Assembly: GCA_022775805.1 (NCBI GenBank)
Contig: JALFKB010000136.1
Coordinates: 1 to 32,780 of the forward strand
Length of the DNA stretch: 32,780 bases
DNA from: Clostridiales bacterium
Lineage (GTDB): Bacteria; Bacillota; Clostridia; Peptostreptococcales; Anaerovoracaceae
Direction: 5' to 3'
Shown: positions 24,905 to 32,624 of the stretch, piece after piece
Position numbering within the stretch: the stretch's first letter is position 1
Layout: each line of letters opens with the position of its first letter
Made by a program: the position numbers and the translations under genes
Notes under the pieces: model-generated
Databases searched by the model: none
Told to the model about the DNA's origin: nothing
The model's input: only the letters and a program-made list of their open reading frames with translations

Positions 24905-25726
24905 TTAACTCAAAACCAGCATACCGTAGAAGTAGATTACAGGTCCCGTAAACAGCACGCTGTCAAACCTGTCCAGTATTCCCCCATGTCCAGGAATGAG
25001 GTTTCCGTAATCCTTGATGCCCATCTTGCGCTTGAATATGGATGCAGTCAGATCCCCAAACATTGAAACAATGCTTGCAAGGAAACCTATCACCAGGCAG
25101 TGAGGAAGCAATTCACCGGCAAATACTAGTCCGAATATGCCGCTTAGAATTACACTTCCAAGTATACCTCCTACTGCACCCTCCCATGTTTTCTTAGGGC
25201 TGATCTTAGGGCAGAGCTTGTGCTTTCCCATTGTCACTCCCGCGAAATAAGCGCATATATCGGTTCCGAAGGCGGTGATAATCACCAGCCAGACCATAAT
25301 ATTTACCTCTGAAAGTGCCAGTGCTCCTATGGTATAGCAGAAGAAGCCAACATAAAACACTCCCGTGAGAGTAACCATGGAGTCCTCCAGCTTTCTCTTC
25401 TCAATGCTGAAAAGATAAAGCAGACACGCCAGAACCGTGGCAAATATCCATAGCATTATCCAATGTTCGGATTCGAATGTTATTAACCCGGTCCCTCCTC
25501 CGGATGCCGCCACATGTCTGAGAGCTCCCAGAATGTACAGAGCCGCCATGGAGCAAAGAGCAATTGGATAGCTCGGTTTGATGTCAAGTTCTCTGAAGCC
25601 TCTGAAGAACTCGTATGCTGCCATGATGCTTATAACAAATGAACCGGCATACAGAATCCATCCGTTCAGTATTACTATTACCAGAAGCGGGAGCATAATC
25701 AGTCCCGACAGTATTCTAGTTTTCAT
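24905..25726 (-). CDS. cdsA: Phosphatidate cytidylyltransferase
   Basis: Makes CDP-diacylglycerol from CTP and phosphatidic acid at the cytoplasmic membrane, feeding all phospholipid synthesis. The 273 residues are mostly hydrophobic with about seven or eight membrane spans. Near the C-terminus they carry the CdsA signature SIFKRKMGIKDYGNLIPGHGG followed by LDRFDS. The start overlaps the uppS stop by one base (TAATG), with a GGAGGAAGG site inside uppS. Confidence 0.96.
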   Translation of the reverse strand: MKTRILSGLIMLPLLVIVILNGWILYAGSFVISIMAAYEFFRGFRELDIKPSYPIALCSMAALYILGALRHVAASGGGTGLITFESEHWIMLWIFATVLACLLYLFSIEKRKLEDSMVTLTGVFYVGFFCYTIGALALSEVNIMVWLVIITAFGTDICAYFAGVTMGKHKLCPKISPKKTWEGAVGGILGSVILSGIFGLVFAGELLPHCLVIGFLASIVSMFGDLTASIFKRKMGIKDYGNLIPGHGGILDRFDSVLFTGPVIYFYGMLVLS

Positions 25727-26457
25727 TATTTCCTTCCTCCGAAACGTCTATCCCTTGACTGATACTCTGCTATGCAGTCCTCGAAGTCCTCCGGCTTGAA
25801 ATCAGGCCACAGGGCATCGTGAAACACGAATTCGCTGTAGGCTCCCTGCCACAGCAGAAAGTTTGACAGTCTCTCCTCGCCGCTTGTTCTGATTATCAGC
25901 TCGGGATCGGGACAGTCGGCAAACGTGCTTCCTGTCCACAGCCCTTCTGCGATGGTTTCCTCCGTTATTTCTCCGGGTTCAAGCTCTCCCGCCTTAACCC
26001 TGTCGGCAATTCCCCTGACGGAACGGAGTATTTCATCTCTTGCCCCGTAATTCAGAGCAATGTTAAACTGCAGTCCGTCATTCTTCTCAGTATCCCTGAG
26101 AGTCTTCTCGAGAGCCCTTCTGGAGTCCTCGGGGATTGTGCTGTAATCTCCCAGAATCCTGACTCTTACGTTGTTGTCAATCAGTTCCCTAAGGTCACGG
26201 TTAACGAAGGTTACGAGAAGCTTGAATATTCCCGAAACCTCTTCCATTGATCTTTTCCAGTTCTCTGTGGAAAAGGCGTACACTGTCAGGTACTTTATTC
26301 CAAGCTTGTCTGAATGATCAACGATTTTCTTCATTGATTCCATTCCTGCTCTGTGCCCGGCTACCCTTGGTACGCCTCTACGTTTTGCCCAGCGTCCGTT
26401 GCCGTCCATTATGACGGCAACATGCTGAGGCATAAGTTCTTTTATCAGTTCAGCCAT
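25726..26457 (-). CDS. uppS: Undecaprenyl diphosphate synthase (cis-prenyltransferase)
   Basis: Elongates farnesyl diphosphate with isopentenyl diphosphate to make the C55 lipid carrier for cell-wall synthesis. HVAVIMDGNGRWAKRRG (residues 12-28) contains the catalytic aspartate D18. LTVYAFSTENWKR, NYGARDEI and the C-terminal PELIIRTSGEERLSNFLLWQ and YSEFVF are characteristic. The length of 243 residues is normal. It lies 7 bp downstream of frr and is coupled to cdsA. Its substrate comes from the MEP genes dxr and ispG in the same operon. Confidence 0.97.
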   Translation of the reverse strand: MAELIKELMPQHVAVIMDGNGRWAKRRGVPRVAGHRAGMESMKKIVDHSDKLGIKYLTVYAFSTENWKRSMEEVSGIFKLLVTFVNRDLRELIDNNVRVRILGDYSTIPEDSRRALEKTLRDTEKNDGLQFNIALNYGARDEILRSVRGIADRVKAGELEPGEITEETIAEGLWTGSTFADCPDPELIIRTSGEERLSNFLLWQGAYSEFVFHDALWPDFKPEDFEDCIAEYQSRDRRFGGRK

Positions 26458-26464
26458 AATTCAA

Positions 26465-27022
26465 TTATACTTCCATGATTTCCTTGTCTTTAGCTGCTAC
26501 GATTTCGTCTATTTCCTTAATGGACTTGTCCGTAAGCTTCTGAATTTCATCAAGTGTGCTCTTAACATCGTCCTCAGTGTAGTCTCCGGCCTTCTCCAGC
26601 TTCTTAACCTTATCGTTTGCATCTCTTCTGAGATTTCTTACAGCAACCTTGGTGTCCTCACCCATTTTCTTAACAGTCTTGGTGAGTTCCTTTCTTCTTT
26701 CTTCTGTTACCTGCGGAATCTGAAGTCTGATAACCTTACCGTCGTTAACCGGGTTGATGCCGATGTTCGCAACATTTATAGCCTTCTCTATTTCAGGAAT
26801 GCTCTTCGGATCAAAAGGTGTAATCAGAAGAGTTCTCGGTTCAGGCACGCTGATGTTTGCCAGTGACTTGAGAGGTGTAGGTGTTCCGTAATACTCAACC
26901 ATTACCTTGTCAACAAGTGCTGCATTGGCTCTGCCGGCTCTTACTGTTGCCAGCTCTTCCTTAAGCATAGCTTCGCTTTTGTTAATCTTTTCCTGCAGTG
27001 CTTCCATACTGAATTCGCTCAT
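26465..27022 (-). CDS. frr: Ribosome recycling factor
   Basis: Works with EF-G to split post-termination ribosomes. The 185 residues contain TVRAGRANAALVDKVMVEYYG at the helical tip, TPLKSLANISVPEPRTLLI, and RDANDKVKKLEKAGD with the long C-terminal helix of the three-helix bundle. GGAGGT precedes the ATG with optimal spacing. It sits between pyrH (15 bp) and uppS (7 bp), the normal order. Confidence 0.98.
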   Translation of the reverse strand: MSEFSMEALQEKINKSEAMLKEELATVRAGRANAALVDKVMVEYYGTPTPLKSLANISVPEPRTLLITPFDPKSIPEIEKAINVANIGINPVNDGKVIRLQIPQVTEERRKELTKTVKKMGEDTKVAVRNLRRDANDKVKKLEKAGDYTEDDVKSTLDEIQKLTDKSIKEIDEIVAAKDKEIMEV

Positions 27023-27037
27023 TTTAATACCTCCGAA

Positions 27038-27742
27038 TTATTTTACTATTGTTCCTATTGACTCGCCCCGGATTGCCCTCATCATTCCGTTCTCTTCGGC
27101 AAGTCCGAATACGTGAATCGCTATCTTATTGTCTCTGCACAGTGCTGCAGCTGTGGCATCCATAACCTTCAGATCCTTCTCCAGCACCTCAGCGTGGGTA
27201 AGCTCTGAATATCTGACAGCATCAGGGTTGCTCTTAGGGTCTGCAGAGTAAACCGCATCAATGTTCTTCGCCATGAGGATAACCTCTGCCTCAATTTCCG
27301 CTGCCCTCAGGGCTGCAGTGGTATCCGTGGAGAAAAACGGACTTCCTGTACCTGCTGCGAAGATAACAACCTTGCCTGCCTCCAGATGGGCTACAGCATT
27401 CTTTCGGTTGAATCCTTCTGCCACCTGTCTCATGTCGATTGCAGACTGAACGACATTGGGCACTCCCTCTGCCTCCAGCGCCTCCGAGAGTGCAAGGGAA
27501 TTCATTACAGTGGCCATCATTCCGATGTAATCGGCAGTGGAACGATTCATTTTCTCGCTACTTCTGCCTCTCCAGAAATTTCCTCCTCCTGTAACTACAG
27601 CAACCTGTACCCCCGCATCAACCACCTGCTTAATCATTGCGGCAGTCTGCAGGGTCATGTCCTCATTGATTCCGAAATGCTGATCCCCGGCCATGGCTTC
27701 ACCGCTGACCTTAATCAGAACTCGTTTGTAACTGGGCTCCAT
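27038..27742 (-). CDS. pyrH: UMP kinase
   Basis: Phosphorylates UMP to UDP, a hexameric amino-acid-kinase-fold enzyme usually regulated by GTP and UTP. The 234 residues show [30 protein letters not shown] and an [20 protein letters not shown] region. The track start at 27769 lies nine codons upstream. The ATG at 27742 is preferred because AAAGGAG sits six bases before it and the N-terminus then matches family length. pyrH-frr is commonly preceded by rpsB-tsf; here rpsB and tsf are absent and pyrH has its own promoter at the end of larB. Confidence 0.97.
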   Translation of the reverse strand: MEPSYKRVLIKVSGEAMAGDQHFGINEDMTLQTAAMIKQVVDAGVQVAVVTGGGNFWRGRSSEKMNRSTADYIGMMATVMNSLALSEALEAEGVPNVVQSAIDMRQVAEGFNRKNAVAHLEAGKVVIFAAGTGSPFFSTDTTAALRAAEIEAEVILMAKNIDAVYSADPKSNPDAVRYSELTHAEVLEKDLKVMDATAAALCRDNKIAIHVFGLAEENGMMRAIRGESIGTIVK

Positions 27743-27788
27743 AAAAGACTCCTTTATCCTTTGTGTCATCAGAAATTAATTCCCGAAT

Positions 27789-27817
27789 ATTATACCATAT
27801 ATGGTTTTTATCATAAA
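27789..27817 (-). promoter_or_regulatory. Promoter of the pyrH operon, with a palindromic spacer
   Basis: On the minus strand a perfect extended -10 (TGGTATAAT) has a weak -35 TTTATG 17 bp upstream, overlapping the larB stop codon. The spacer contains the 12-bp palindrome ACCATATATGGT (27794-27805). A leader of about 40 bases precedes the pyrH start. Confidence 0.65.
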
Positions 27818-28554
27818 GACTTTTTGGTTATTACCGAGGCCATGTATCCGGCTCCGAAACCATTGTCTATGTTTACCACAGCAACGCCGTTGGCACAGCT
27901 GTTAAGCATGGAAAGCAGCGCCGACAGCCCCTGAAAGTTTGATCCGTATCCCACGCTTGTGGGTACAGCAATGACAGGTGCGCTGACAAGACCTCCCACA
28001 ACGCTTGCCAGAGCCCCCTCCATACCCGCCGCAACAATCACCACATCAGCCGGGGTGATTCTGTCAATTTTGTCCAGGAGCCTGTGAAGTCCTGCAACAC
28101 CCACATCAAAAATTCGATCAACTCTGCTGCCGAGAATTTCAGCGGTTACGGCCGCCTCCTGAGCTACGGGTATATCTGCTGTTCCGGCACTGACAACTGC
28201 CACAAGGGAGTTCCTTACTGTTCTTGCCCCATACTCTATTATGCGGGCTTCCCTGTGATAAACCGCATCCGGGAGAACCCGGGAAACCGCCTCGTAGTCC
28301 CTTTCATCAGCCCTTGTGCCCATTACGCTGCCGTGTCTTGCGAGCTCATAAAAAATGTCTCTTATCTGTTCAGGAGTTTTCCCTTCACAATAGACAACCT
28401 CGGGAAAACCGGTTCGGATCTGCCTGTGATTATCTATGTTAGCAAAGCCCATGTCCTTGTAGGGAAGTTCCTTCAGCAGGCGAAAGCCCTCATCCTCGCT
28501 GATTGTTCCCTCTTTTACCTCTTTAAGAATTTTCTTTATGTATTCCTCGTTCAT
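27811..28554 (-). CDS. larB: Nickel-pincer cofactor biosynthesis protein LarB
   Basis: A protein of the LarB family, related to the PurE (AIR carboxylase) fold. In lactobacilli LarB carboxylates and hydrolyses nicotinic acid adenine dinucleotide, the first step toward the nickel-pincer nucleotide of lactate racemase-type enzymes. The 247 residues contain YCEGKTPEQI, GSVMGTRADERDYEAV, VVSAGTADIPVAQEAA, FDVGVAGLHRLL, VIVAAGMEGALASVVGGL and PTSVGYGSNFQGLSALLSML, matching LarB along its length. The ATG follows AGGAT. No larA, larC or larE occurs in the window. The gene follows the dynamin-like gene by 22 bp and shares its transcript. The family call is confident; activity in this organism depends on larC and larE elsewhere. 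Confidence 0.9.
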   Translation of the reverse strand: MNEEYIKKILKEVKEGTISEDEGFRLLKELPYKDMGFANIDNHRQIRTGFPEVVYCEGKTPEQIRDIFYELARHGSVMGTRADERDYEAVSRVLPDAVYHREARIIEYGARTVRNSLVAVVSAGTADIPVAQEAAVTAEILGSRVDRIFDVGVAGLHRLLDKIDRITPADVVIVAAGMEGALASVVGGLVSAPVIAVPTSVGYGSNFQGLSALLSMLNSCANGVAVVNIDNGFGAGYMASVITKKSL

Positions 28555-28576
28555 ATCCTATCTCAATTATGCTGTT

Positions 28577-29875
28577 TCATTCTATTATCATTTCAAGCTC
28601 TCTTCTGAACCTGTCCATCTCGTGAACAAGAATGTTCATGTCCTCAATTCTTCTTGCTACCGTATATGCATTTTCTTCCTTGTACATGAAAATCCCGTGA
28701 AGAGTATCTGACAATTCGTCAAACACCTTGAGGAGCTCTGCAGCATATTCCTCCGGGCTGATCAGCTCCCCGGCATTTTCTCTGTCCCCGGGACAGTAAT
28801 ACTCTATTCCGAAGAGTTCTCTTACTCTATTCCTAAGCTGCGCCTTCTCCTCATTGAGACCGGCTCTCATACAACCGGCCGGTCTGTCCTTTCCGTCGAG
28901 TTCCGGAATGGCCGCTGCCCGCCGACGCTCTTCAGCCAGAATACTGTTCATCTCCTCAAATCTTCTATTGAACACATTGGGAGCCATCTTCAGAACTTCT
29001 CTGTAGGAACCTATCTGGGCTCTCGTGTTTTTTATTATCTCAAGAAGCTTCAGGGCCACCGACCTCTCCATTATCTCTTCAGAGTTTTGAAGCAGGTCAT
29101 TTCTTATCATATCCGTAAGCCTGTCTATTCCCTTGTTTTTTCTGGCGCTGATAGGTACCAGCTTTATTGCCTTTGCATCCTCCTCTTCAGGCGGTATGTC
29201 CATTATGCTTCCGATGAGCTTGCCGCAATACTCCATGTACTCTTCGAGATCCTCATCATCAACGATATCGACCTTGTTAACGGTGAAGTAGAATTTACCC
29301 GCATACCTGCGAACACTCTTCAGGAAATCCACCTCTATTTCATTCACAGGGCTGTCCACCGAAAGCATGAAAATGACCCCGTCGCTTTCCCGGGCAAAAT
29401 CATAGGCGGATCTGGAATTGTTCTCGTGAACGGAACCCACTCCCGGGGTGTCCACAAGAACCAGCCCGTCCCTCAGAAATTCGGATTCTATCTGAACTCT
29501 AACCTCCGCCACACCCTTCTCATTGTTGTGGTTTTCCTGCTCGCTTATGTACCGGTGGAGATCATCAACGGGAACCTCCTCATTCAGACCGTTGGTATAA
29601 TAAACCCGGGCCCTTTCGCCGGTTTCCCCGGGGCCGTACTCGATTCTCGTCACAGCAGCTGTTATGGGAACGATTCCCGTGGGCAGAAGCTTTCTTCCCA
29701 GTATGCTGTTTATCATTGTGGTTTTGCCTCGCTTGAACTGCCCGATTACCGCAATGGTAACCGTCTTGTCTTCAAGCTTGCAGGCAAGCTCAGCCACCTC
29801 ACGGGCCTGAAGCCGGCAAAGCTCATTCCTCTGCAAGCTTTCCTGTATTTTTCTTGTTAATTCAAGTATTTCCAT
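28577..29875 (-). CDS. Dynamin-family GTPase
   Basis: A 432-residue protein with a large N-terminal GTPase domain of the dynamin type. It has Walker A GQFKRGKTT (45-53), a conserved threonine switch region around TGIVPITAAVT, VDTPGVGS (141-148), TVNKVD (198-203) and ISARKNKG. The rest is predicted to be helical with many charged residues and no clear transmembrane segment, so membrane contact, if any, would be peripheral. It is shorter than well-studied bacterial dynamin-like proteins. Such proteins act in membrane repair, vesicle release or antiviral resistance, but nothing here selects among these. The start has no strong ribosome binding site and lies 15 bp after fthC, suggesting coupling. 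It is cotranscribed with fthC and larB. Confidence 0.85.
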   Translation of the reverse strand: MEILELTRKIQESLQRNELCRLQAREVAELACKLEDKTVTIAVIGQFKRGKTTMINSILGRKLLPTGIVPITAAVTRIEYGPGETGERARVYYTNGLNEEVPVDDLHRYISEQENHNNEKGVAEVRVQIESEFLRDGLVLVDTPGVGSVHENNSRSAYDFARESDGVIFMLSVDSPVNEIEVDFLKSVRRYAGKFYFTVNKVDIVDDEDLEEYMEYCGKLIGSIMDIPPEEEDAKAIKLVPISARKNKGIDRLTDMIRNDLLQNSEEIMERSVALKLLEIIKNTRAQIGSYREVLKMAPNVFNRRFEEMNSILAEERRRAAAIPELDGKDRPAGCMRAGLNEEKAQLRNRVRELFGIEYYCPGDRENAGELISPEEYAAELLKVFDELSDTLHGIFMYKEENAYTVARRIEDMNILVHEMDRFRRELEMIIE

Positions 29876-29890
29876 TATTATTTGTAACTT

Positions 29891-30463
29891 CTATCTGTAT
29901 ATACTCGTCTCGCTCACAACATAATCCGGTTTCATGTCCGACTCCTCCACCGGTATTTCATCAACAACCTGGAGGTCGTAGCATACGGCAATTGTATCCA
30001 CCTGTGGATTCTCCTGCAGGAACCTGTCATAAAAGCCCCCGCCGTATCCGATTCTGTCTCTGCTCCAGGTGAAGGCCACCCCCGGCATGATTACCAGGGT
30101 GTTCTCTCCGGGCTCAAGTATCTCCTCCGAAAGGGATTCTACTATGTCATAGGGACCTGTAACAGTCCTGTCCATTCCCTCATATCTGTTGAATACCATC
30201 TCGCCCGCCTGGTCCTTTTCCCCTTTTTTTATCACCTTGGGAACCCAGACTCTTTTCCCCTGTTCCATGGCCGCCTCCGCCAGCAGCATCACATCAACCT
30301 CATTGTTAACAGGCATATAAAGGCAGACATCCTCTGCTCTCTCATAGCTTTCGATATCAAGAATTCTGCGGCATATCACCTGGGAAGCCAGAGCTGCCGT
30401 TTCTCCGTCAAGCTCGCTTCTGGCCTTCAGTACTGCCCTTCTGATTTCCTTCTTTGTTAACAT
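29891..30463 (-). CDS. 5-formyltetrahydrofolate cyclo-ligase
   Basis: Converts 5-formyl-THF to 5,10-methenyl-THF with ATP, recycling folate for one-carbon metabolism. The 190 residues MLTKKEIRRAVLKARSEL contain the signature LVIMPGVAFTWSRDRIGYGGGFYDRFL, which binds ATP and Mg. The track start 10 codons upstream (30493) is rejected because AAAGGAG lies seven bases before the ATG at 30463. This start lies inside the end of the upstream permease gene, a 56-base out-of-frame overlap. Names in use include fthC, ygfA and MTHFS. No folate genes are beside it. Confidence 0.93.
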   Translation of the reverse strand: MLTKKEIRRAVLKARSELDGETAALASQVICRRILDIESYERAEDVCLYMPVNNEVDVMLLAEAAMEQGKRVWVPKVIKKGEKDQAGEMVFNRYEGMDRTVTGPYDIVESLSEEILEPGENTLVIMPGVAFTWSRDRIGYGGGFYDRFLQENPQVDTIAVCYDLQVVDEIPVEESDMKPDYVVSETSIYR

Positions 30464-31385
30464 CTCTATCTCCTTTCTTTGTGTTTGCTGCATACACGCT
30501 TCCGATAATTGCAGCTGCTCCGATTATCTGCTGAAGAGTAAACTCTTCCCGGAGAAATACAACCCCGGCAAAAATCGATATCACCGTGGTGAGATTGGCG
30601 AAAAGCGTCGCCTCCGAAACCGTCACGTAATTATTCCCCCAGTTCTGGCAAATGAAGGCAGCCACCGATGAAATCACAGCCAGGTATAGCACCGCAATGA
30701 TAAATATCCCTTTCATAAGAGGCTCCACCATAAGCTCCCCGGACACTCCCCTGCACTGAATCAGCGCAAAGGCAATAAATACTGCACTTGCCATTGCGAA
30801 CATGATATAGGTCCGTTCAATGGCGTTATAATGCTCCGCGGATTTCTTGCTGAACACATAAAACAGCGCACCGAAGCATACCGCTCCCCCCAGGAACAAT
30901 ATCCCCGTCAGGGATGATTTCATTCCCCTGGCACCCAGGGTTGTAACAATTACCCCTGCCACGGATACGACAGCACAGACAACATGGCGTCTTCGTATCT
31001 CCGACTTCATGAATATCCTGTCAAACACAATTCCCATAATGGGGATAATCGCAATTATGGTTCCCGCAAAGGCAGAAGATGTGAAATAGATTCCGTAGGT
31101 TTCACAAAAAAAGTACATTACCGGCTGAACAAGGGCCATAAGCAGCACATTCCCCAGAGGCTTTCCCTTAAGCGAAAACTCCACAAGAGGGCTTCCGTCC
31201 TTTTTCTTTATCATCCTGCCGGCTGCTACGATAATGTTCATCACAAGAAATGCAGCCAGAAATCTGTATGCCACAAGAACCGACGGTATTGTTATGTTAA
31301 GCGCAAGCCGGGAAAAAAGAAAGCTGAATCCAAAAATAACGTTTCCCGTAAGCACGGCTATGAGGCCTTTGCTGTGAATGTCCAT
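30408..31385 (-). CDS. EamA/DMT-superfamily permease
   Basis: An inner-membrane transporter of the drug/metabolite transporter superfamily, with ten predicted hydrophobic helices in two EamA repeats across 325 residues. Typical regions include GNVIFGFSFLFSRLALN at helix 1, SSAFAGTIIAIIPIMGI in the first half and EATLFANLTTVISIFAGVVFLRE near the end. The substrate cannot be predicted; the family includes amino-acid and metabolite exporters. The last about 18 residues are very polar (GDRDVNKEGNQKGSTEGQKRA) and coincide with the stretch that overlaps fthC, so they probably form a dispensable tail. The gene has a clear promoter in the divergent region with relQ and leads the eamA-fthC-dynamin-larB group. 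Confidence 0.9.
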   Translation of the reverse strand: MDIHSKGLIAVLTGNVIFGFSFLFSRLALNITIPSVLVAYRFLAAFLVMNIIVAAGRMIKKKDGSPLVEFSLKGKPLGNVLLMALVQPVMYFFCETYGIYFTSSAFAGTIIAIIPIMGIVFDRIFMKSEIRRRHVVCAVVSVAGVIVTTLGARGMKSSLTGILFLGGAVCFGALFYVFSKKSAEHYNAIERTYIMFAMASAVFIAFALIQCRGVSGELMVEPLMKGIFIIAVLYLAVISSVAAFICQNWGNNYVTVSEATLFANLTTVISIFAGVVFLREEFTLQQIIGAAAIIGSVYAANTKKGDRDVNKEGNQKGSTEGQKRA

Positions 31386-31412
31386 AAATACTTAATTCTT
31401 CCTTTTCATTAA

Positions 31413-31438
31413 TGACGTCACACGCCAATTGATGTCAC
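31413..31438 (-). repeat. Paired TGAYGTCAC sites in the eamA leader
   Basis: The plus strand has TGACGTCAC (31413-31421) and TGATGTCAC (31430-31438), 17 bp apart in the same orientation. The first contains the palindrome TGACGTCA. They lie at or just after the predicted eamA start site, a position suited to a repressor. No regulator is identified. Confidence 0.45.
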
Positions 31439-31443
31439 TATCA

Positions 31444-31472
31444 ATTATCGCATTAGATATTCACAGGGTCAA
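31444..31472 (-). promoter_or_regulatory. Promoter of the eamA-fthC-dynamin-larB group
   Basis: On the minus strand: -35 TTGACC, 17-bp spacer ending TGC (extended -10), -10 GATAAT. The start site is expected near 31437, about 52 bases before the eamA ATG. Confidence 0.8.
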
Positions 31473-31492
31473 CAGCATATGGCGCGCTTTTG

Positions 31493-31501
31493 TGTTATAA
31501 T
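31493..31501 (+). promoter_or_regulatory. Extended -10 promoter of relQ
   Basis: TGTTATAAT on the plus strand is a perfect -10 with the TGn extension. No convincing -35 is seen at 16-18 bp. The start site near 31508 leaves a short leader of about 24 bases. This also rules out the track start at 31490, which lies upstream of the -10. Confidence 0.65.
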
Positions 31502-31531
31502 GATGTGAGAAATTTACAGAGAGGTATTGAC

Positions 31532-32269
31532 ATGAATATCAGAGATTACATCAACCAGAAGAAACGTGAACTGCTTTCAGGCAGAATAACCTCCGATGCA
31601 TTCCAGAGCTTTTTCATAAAAAACGCCAAGGAATTTCAGAAGCTGCTTACGTACTATGAATGTGCAATCATGGAGGTAGAGGCGAAATTCAACATTCTCA
31701 ATCAGGAGTTTTCCCTTTCCCGGGAATACAGCCCTATTGAGACAATTAAGTCCCGTCTCAAGACCATGGACAGCCTCATGGAGAAGGTTGAACGCTACAA
31801 GGTTCCCCTCTCGGTAAAATCCATTGAAGAGAATATCGAAGATATTGCCGGCATTCGTGTCATCTGCGGATTTCCTGAGGATATCTATACAGTCGCCAAC
31901 TGCTTCATTCAGCAGGACGATGTTACTCTCATCGACTGCAAGGACTACATCAAGAAGCCTAAGCCCAACGGTTACAGAAGCCTTCACCTGATAATCTCCG
32001 TTCCCATCTATCTTGAGCATGAGAAGCGTGACATGAAGGTTGAGGTTCAGCTGAGAACAATAGCCATGGATTTCTGGGCCAGTCTTGAACACAAGCTGAA
32101 ATACAAGAAGGAACTTCCGGAGGAGCTTAACGACCGCCTGGTGGCTGAGCTTCTTGAATGTGCAAACATCGGTGCCGATCTGGATGAGCGAATGCAGCAT
32201 ATCCGGCGTCAGCTTTCGGGAACAAGGCCGGACACTCCTGATATAATCAGGGAATCAGACAAGAAGTGA
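31532..32269 (+). CDS. relQ: Small alarmone synthetase (GTP pyrophosphokinase, RelQ-like)
   Basis: Makes (p)ppGpp from ATP and GTP/GDP. It is a single-domain synthetase with no HD hydrolase, TGS or ACT domain. The 245 residues contain the substrate and Mg-binding EDIAGIRVICGF (103-114), KKPKPNGYRSLHLI (141-154) and VEVQLRTIAMDFWASLEHKLKY (170-191), the RelA/SpoT synthetase core. B. subtilis RelQ (YjbM) is about 211 residues; this one is slightly longer at the N- and C-termini. The start at 31532 follows GAGAGG and gives MNIRDYINQKKREL. It is the only complete plus-strand gene in the window and has its own extended -10 promoter. The rsh or relP/relQ distinction needs a tree; relQ is my best guess. 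Confidence 0.9.
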   Translation: MNIRDYINQKKRELLSGRITSDAFQSFFIKNAKEFQKLLTYYECAIMEVEAKFNILNQEFSLSREYSPIETIKSRLKTMDSLMEKVERYKVPLSVKSIEENIEDIAGIRVICGFPEDIYTVANCFIQQDDVTLIDCKDYIKKPKPNGYRSLHLIISVPIYLEHEKRDMKVEVQLRTIAMDFWASLEHKLKYKKELPEELNDRLVAELLECANIGADLDERMQHIRRQLSGTRPDTPDIIRESDKK

Positions 32270-32308
32270 TAAAACATATGGGAACTGGGGTTTGATATGT
32301 CTGTGATT

Positions 32309-32345
32309 GTTGAAGCTTTTGCACCCAAAGATTTTTTGCTTCAAC
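32309..32345 (+). repeat. GTTGAAGC inverted pair downstream of relQ
   Basis: GTTGAAGC (32309-32316) and GCTTCAAC (32338-32345) form an 8-bp stem with a 21-base loop that contains a T6 run. It is 40 bp after the relQ stop and may be a weak terminator or part of the repeat cluster. Confidence 0.45.
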
Positions 32346-32413
32346 ATTCATTGATTTATTGTCCATAATCAGGCCATTTTCCCGGTCCAATTTGAAGTAT
32401 TTTGTTCCAAATG

Positions 32414-32460
32414 AAAATTGCTTCAACAAAATCACAAAAATGTTGAAGCAATTTTATTTT
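32414..32460 (+). terminator. Long inverted repeat, probable bidirectional terminator
   Basis: A perfect 15-bp stem AAAATTGCTTCAACA / TGTTGAAGCAATTTT with a 12-base loop, followed on the plus strand by ATTTT. The A/T-rich stem ends supply T-runs on both strands, so it could end relQ transcripts from the left and the GNAT gene from the right. Confidence 0.65.
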
Positions 32461-32522
32461 ACCGAAATTTCCTGCAACAATTAGTAAAATATGGATGGTG
32501 AATCGGTCGTTTCAGGGGGTAA

Positions 32523-32536
32523 TGTTGAAGCAATTT
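32523..32536 (+). repeat. Third direct copy of TGTTGAAGCAATTT
   Basis: TGTTGAAGCAATTT repeats 14 bases of the right arm of the inverted repeat at 32441-32454, 82 bp further on. No partner arm is seen nearby. Confidence 0.6.
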
Positions 32537-32624
32537 CACACATGCGGCTATTTTTACAACATTCCCTCCAAAACATCATGCTGACAAATCCGCCATCCCG
32601 GGATTGTCGCTTATTAGCCATCTA

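Larger units (their letters stand above)
32270..32624. other. Gene-free region with repeated GTTGAAGC motifs
   Basis: About 355 bp between relQ and the GNAT gene. No convincing coding region: the listed short ORFs lack ribosome binding sites and family features. It holds five copies of GTTGAAGC or its reverse complement, one long inverted repeat and AT-rich sequence near 32620-32655. It could be a double terminator region or a remnant of a small repetitive element. Confidence 0.7.

Noticed and set aside
31490-31531. Upstream start for relQ (ORF track)
   Set aside because: The extended -10 element lies within this stretch, so it would not be in the mRNA; the ATG at 31532 follows GAGAGG.
32247-32435. 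62-codon minus ORF after relQ
   Set aside because: Overlaps the relQ 3' end and part of the repeat cluster; no ribosome binding site or family features.
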